This document shows, in pieces, positions 60,661-64,000 of a stretch of 64,000 nucleotides of DNA. Position numbers and translations under genes: made by a program. Every line of letters begins with the position of its first letter. Positions within the stretch are counted from its first letter, which is position 1. The notes below the pieces were generated by a model that had not been told where the DNA came from, made no database searches, and was given only the letters and a program-made list of their open reading frames with translations. This DNA comes from Pedobacter jejuensis (lineage in GTDB: Bacteria > Bacteroidota > Bacteroidia > Sphingobacteriales > Sphingobacteriaceae): positions 102,545 to 166,544 of the forward strand of contig NZ_RBEE01000008.1 of assembly GCF_003725795.1 (NCBI RefSeq), in the 5' to 3' direction.

Positions 60661-63537
60661 ATGAAGACGCAAATGAAACCATTTTTACAAGAAGTTGCCG
60701 AAGATTTAGTCGCCAGGTTTGGAAATCAACTGGAAAATTGTGCTATTGTTTTCAATAATAAAAGGCCAGCTGCTTATTTGCAAAAGCATTTTGCAGATAT
60801 CATTGGTAAACCTTTTTTCAGCCCATCAGTTTTTACCATTCAGGAATTTTTTGCTTGCTCAACAAGTTATAAAATTGCCGATTTCTATTTGCAGTTTTTC
60901 ACTTTACACCGAATATATAATCAACTACTGGCAGAAGAAAAACTGGAAACGATTTCCAGCCATAAATTTTTTCCTTTAGCAAAAATTATTTTAAGCGATT
61001 TTAACCAAATTGATGCAGATTTAGTCGATGCAGAAAAGCTATATCGCGATTTGGAAGATATTTCTGTCATCAATAAAGAGTTTGATTATTTAAGTCCTGA
61101 GCAATACCAATTTCTTGCTCAATTCTGGACTTCCTATTCTGAAGGAAAACATAAAAAACAGCAGGAACTATTTATAAAGATGTGGCGAAGAATGCCAAAG
61201 CTGTATCAAAAATTTCATGAGAAGTTGAAAGACCAAGGTTATTTAACTAACGGTTCGGTTTATCGACATTTGGCCGATGACATCACAAATCATCAGGAAT
61301 TCATCTCCAATTTTGATAAAGGAAAAATCATTTTTGTTGGTTTCAATGCATTAAGCCGTGCCGAAGCTAAAATATTTACACAGTTACAGGAAGCTGATAA
61401 AGCACTATTTTACTTTGATGCAGACAGCTATTATTTAGATGATACTCAACAGGAAGCCGGTTTATTCTTAAGGAAAAACTTACATCTTATTGGACTAAAA
61501 AATGAGTTTTCTGGCAAGGAAAGTTTAATGAAAACCGCCGAACATAATGTAAATATTTTTAAAGTTCAGGGCCAATCTGCACAGGCAAAAATCCTTAACA
61601 CAATTTTAGAAGAAGATTATACGAACTCAGAAACTGTATGCAAAACAGTTGTGGTTTTAGCTGATGAAGGCTTACTGATTCCAACTTTACAAACCATTCC
61701 AACAAGTCATAATGGTTCTCCAATCGACCTAAATGTAACCATGGGTTTTGCTTTATCTACTTCGAGCATTTTTGGTTTGGTTGATCTATGGTTAACCAGT
61801 CAGCTAGAAATTTTGCAAGCAGATAAAGTAATGTATAAAAATGTTGAGGCATTTCTAACGCATCCACTTTCGGGTTTATCACAAAAAATGCGAGATAAAA
61901 TACTAACTGCATTATTACAAGAAAATAGAGTTGAAGTTGACCACAAACGTCTATTGAGACAAAGTGGTTTGTTTGAAGTTTTTTATAAAAAAATTGAAGA
62001 ACCGCAGTTTGTGGTTACCAATTTACTAGAGGTTTTAGATTTCGTTTTAACCAGGTTATCAAACGCAAAAACACTAAAAAAAATCGATGCAGAGCTTTTT
62101 GTAAAAACGATTCAAGAGTTAAACCGACTGCACGATACATTTAGCAATCACATTGGCAAGGAAGAAATTCCTTTCGTAATTTATCTGGTTCAAAAATCGT
62201 TGCAGTCTATTGCCGTACCGCTTTCCGGCGACCCACTTAATGGTATCCAGGTAATGGGCTTACTCGAAACCAGAAATCTAAACTTTGATAAAGTAATAAT
62301 TTTAGGTTTTAATGAAGGCATTATTCCCAAATCTTCCATCGGAAATAGTTTTATCCCCGATTCCATTCGTAGAGTTTACGGCTTGCCTGTTTTAGAAAAT
62401 CTAGATGCCATTTCATCTTACATGGTTTACCGATTAATGCAGAGGGCAAAAAACATCAACTTCGTGTACAACAGCCTAACGGATGAAAGTACATCGGGCG
62501 AAGCCAGTAGAATTTTAAAGCAGCTGGAATATGAAAGTGGTTTTAATTTCACCTATAACGAACTTAATTTCGAGGTCAAAACAGAACAATTTAGAGACGT
62601 TCAAATCGAAAAAAATGGTAATGATTTCATTCAGAATAAACTGAAACGTTATTTGGATAAAACAAAATCGCTATCACCTTCGGCAATTACACAATATATT
62701 TCCAACCCGATTGATTTTTTCTTTAACTACATCGCTGAAATTAAAGAGCCAAAAGAAATTAGTGCTGTGGTTGAAGCCAATGAAATTGGTTCAATTTTGC
62801 ACAAAGTGATGGAATACTTCTACGCCGATTTACGTAAAGCAGAAATTACGAAAGAAAGTATAGAAGGCCAACGGAAGAAAGTTCCACAATTGATTCAGAA
62901 AGCTTTTAATGCTGTGATGTTTAAACACCCGGATTTGGTAATGGAATATAAGGGCATGCAAAAAGTAATTTTAGCCATTGTTGATGCTTACGTAAACATT
63001 ATCCTCAATCAGGATATTTCTCAAACGCCATTCCATATCATCAGTTTAGAACAAAAGATAGAAGCCGAAATTAGTTTCCCATTAAACGGTAAAGAAGAAA
63101 GCATTAAAATTTTCGGTTACATAGACAGGGTTGATGTTAAAGATGGCATTACTAAAATCATCGATTACAAAACAGGGAGTGATAAACTGGCATTCAAAGA
63201 TATTGATGAACTTTTTAATTCTGATGGAAAACACATTAACAAAGCTTTGATTCAAACGTTGCTTTATACTTATGCTTATGAACAATTTGCCAGCAAAACT
63301 TGTGTAGAGCCCAATTTGTACATCGTAAAAACCATGAACGACCCAACTTATGGAGGCGTTTGGTTTAAATCTAACCGACAGGTTTTGCGTGGAGATTTTC
63401 TTGAAGAAATAAAACCTTTGTTTTTGGCCAAGCTTAGAGAAAAACTTATCGAACTTTTTGGCGCTCCGTATTTTAAAGCTAGTGAGGTTCCGGATAATTA
63501 TAAATATTCGATTTATAAAACCCTGTTTGGAAAGTAG
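60661..63537 (+). CDS. AddB-like PD-(D/E)XK nuclease subunit
   Basis: The 958-residue protein begins MKTQMKPFLQEVAEDLVARF and contains an inactive-helicase-like region (VMGLLETRNLNFDKVIILGF, EGIIPKSSIGNSFIPDSIRR). Its C-terminal RecB-family nuclease domain carries the active-site segment SFPLNGKEESIKIFGYIDRV DVKDGITKIIDYKTGSDKL (two stretches around 800-845). AddB-type proteins load with AddA at double-strand ends and cut the strands. Only one base separates it from the AddA-like gene, so the pair is co-translated. It is complete and ends just before the tandem array. Confidence 0.9.
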   Translation: MKTQMKPFLQEVAEDLVARFGNQLENCAIVFNNKRPAAYLQKHFADIIGKPFFSPSVFTIQEFFACSTSYKIADFYLQFFTLHRIYNQLLAEEKLETISSHKFFPLAKIILSDFNQIDADLVDAEKLYRDLEDISVINKEFDYLSPEQYQFLAQFWTSYSEGKHKKQQELFIKMWRRMPKLYQKFHEKLKDQGYLTNGSVYRHLADDITNHQEFISNFDKGKIIFVGFNALSRAEAKIFTQLQEADKALFYFDADSYYLDDTQQEAGLFLRKNLHLIGLKNEFSGKESLMKTAEHNVNIFKVQGQSAQAKILNTILEEDYTNSETVCKTVVVLADEGLLIPTLQTIPTSHNGSPIDLNVTMGFALSTSSIFGLVDLWLTSQLEILQADKVMYKNVEAFLTHPLSGLSQKMRDKILTALLQENRVEVDHKRLLRQSGLFEVFYKKIEEPQFVVTNLLEVLDFVLTRLSNAKTLKKIDAELFVKTIQELNRLHDTFSNHIGKEEIPFVIYLVQKSLQSIAVPLSGDPLNGIQVMGLLETRNLNFDKVIILGFNEGIIPKSSIGNSFIPDSIRRVYGLPVLENLDAISSYMVYRLMQRAKNINFVYNSLTDESTSGEASRILKQLEYESGFNFTYNELNFEVKTEQFRDVQIEKNGNDFIQNKLKRYLDKTKSLSPSAITQYISNPIDFFFNYIAEIKEPKEISAVVEANEIGSILHKVMEYFYADLRKAEITKESIEGQRKKVPQLIQKAFNAVMFKHPDLVMEYKGMQKVILAIVDAYVNIILNQDISQTPFHIISLEQKIEAEISFPLNGKEESIKIFGYIDRVDVKDGITKIIDYKTGSDKLAFKDIDELFNSDGKHINKALIQTLLYTYAYEQFASKTCVEPNLYIVKTMNDPTYGGVWFKSNRQVLRGDFLEEIKPLFLAKLREKLIELFGAPYFKASEVPDNYKYSIYKTLFGK

Positions 63538-63577
63538 GTTTGGCTAAAGCCAATTATTTCTCTTCTTAATCTGTTCT

Positions 63578-64000
63578 CCGTTGGTTGAAACCAACGGCAA
63601 TGAATTATGCAAATGGTGAAATAAATCATCCAATTTTTTGCCCTTTCCTTGGTTGAAACGCTATGAAAATTAGGCTAATGCCATATAACTATCGCTATAT
63701 ACATTACCCATTTCATTACCGTTGGTTGAAACCAACGGCAATGAATTATGCAAATGGTGAAATAAATCATCCAATTTTTTGCCCTTTCCTTGGTTGAAAC
63801 GCTATGAAAATTAGGCTAATGCCATATAACTATCGCTATATACATTATCCATTTCATTGCCGTTAGTTTCAACCAACGGTAATGAATTATGCAAATCGTT
63901 AAATAAATCATCCAATTTTTTGCCCTTTCCTTGGTTGAAACGCTATGAAAATTAGGCTAATGCCATATAACTATCGCTATATACATTATCCATTTCATTG
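63578..64000 (+). repeat. 141-bp tandem repeat array with a hairpin core, running off the window
   Basis: Three units begin at 63578, 63719 and 63860, a period of exactly 141 bases, and a fourth would begin just past the edge. Each unit opens with a 20-base hairpin CCGTTGGTT-GA-AACCAACGG, followed by an almost invariant 121-base body. In unit 3 the hairpin is the opposite orientation (loop TC) with one change, CCGTTAGTT. A small TTGGCT/AGCCAA hairpin (63540-63553) precedes the array. No short-spacer structure is present, so it is not a CRISPR. Confidence 0.92.

Noticed and set aside
63677..63796. Recurring 39-codon frame in the tandem array (MPYNYRYIHYPFHYRWLKPT...)
   Set aside because: It exists only because the unit is a multiple of three and contains the hairpin; there is no start signal and the hairpin of unit 3 changes it.
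63578..64000. Possible CRISPR array
   Set aside because: The period is 141 bases and the whole unit repeats, so there are no unique spacers between short repeats, and no cas genes are near.

Overview
The window comes from a member of the Bacteroidota, most likely family Sphingobacteriaceae and probably a Pedobacter-type organism. The reasons are: AT-rich DNA; TAnnTTTG-type -7 promoter boxes with little Shine-Dalgarno signal; SusC/FpvA-like TonB receptors; proteins largely restricted to this phylum (IPExxxVDY, DUF6600, DUF5694, four-helix-bundle proteins); the acpP-fabF-rnc / IPExxxVDY / pyk block; and an arginine pathway using the acyl-ornithine carbamoyltransferase. The genus is an inference; no rRNA is present.

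Layout. 1-4.2 kb: 5' part of a PIF1-like helicase, prfC, and a ParE-like toxin with a frameshifted antitoxin. 4.3-19.8 kb: one long minus-strand arginine/proline run, read from 19.5 kb downwards as GNAT acyltransferase, argG, cupin, argC, argD, acyl-ornithine carbamoyltransferase, argB, proC, M20 deacylase (argE-like), argH and an aminotransferase. Accessory genes are wedged between these: two four-helix-bundle genes, a YhcG-type nuclease, a DUF433/DUF5615 toxin-antitoxin pair and a Fic gene. 20-31 kb: cell-surface genes, namely a DUF4397 lipoprotein, a TonB siderophore receptor plus PepSY reductase behind a Fur-like box, an M28 peptidase, DUF5694, and a second outer-membrane receptor interrupted by a stop codon. 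31-44.8 kb: housekeeping (MBL nuclease, YtxH, HAD, RsmI-like, nadD, gmk, yicC, rnc, fabF, acpP, pyk). 44.9-54.8 kb: tRNA-Ser(GGA), GH2, a DPP-IV-like peptidase, a frameshifted regulatory-domain protein, a GH3 hexosaminidase and thioredoxin. 55-63.5 kb: TatD, TcdA, a DUF559 nuclease enclosed by repeats, and a large AddA/AddB-like helicase-nuclease pair. 63.6-64 kb: a 141-bp tandem array running off the edge.

The most unusual feature is the repeat ecology. Short palindromic elements that normally lie between genes occur in-frame inside argB (once) and argC (twice). They add Gly-rich loops of 11-12 residues to otherwise intact enzymes. A related hairpin family brackets the DUF559 nuclease at 56.7-57.4 kb. 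Other repeats are a two-copy structured element (one copy apparently invaded by another repeat), a 26-bp inverted pair, palindromes inside yhcG, and the end array. Together with the gene insertions, this makes the arginine operon look like a site that accumulates small selfish elements while keeping its reading frames open.

The pathway logic is clear. The GNAT enzyme probably acylates glutamate, then argB, argC and argD make acyl-ornithine. The carbamoyltransferase acts directly on acyl-ornithine, the M20 enzyme removes the acyl group, and argG plus argH complete arginine. Whether the acyl group is acetyl or succinyl is open: the known specificity position of the carbamoyltransferase appears to be Val90, neither the Pro of the succinyl type nor the Glu of the acetyl type.
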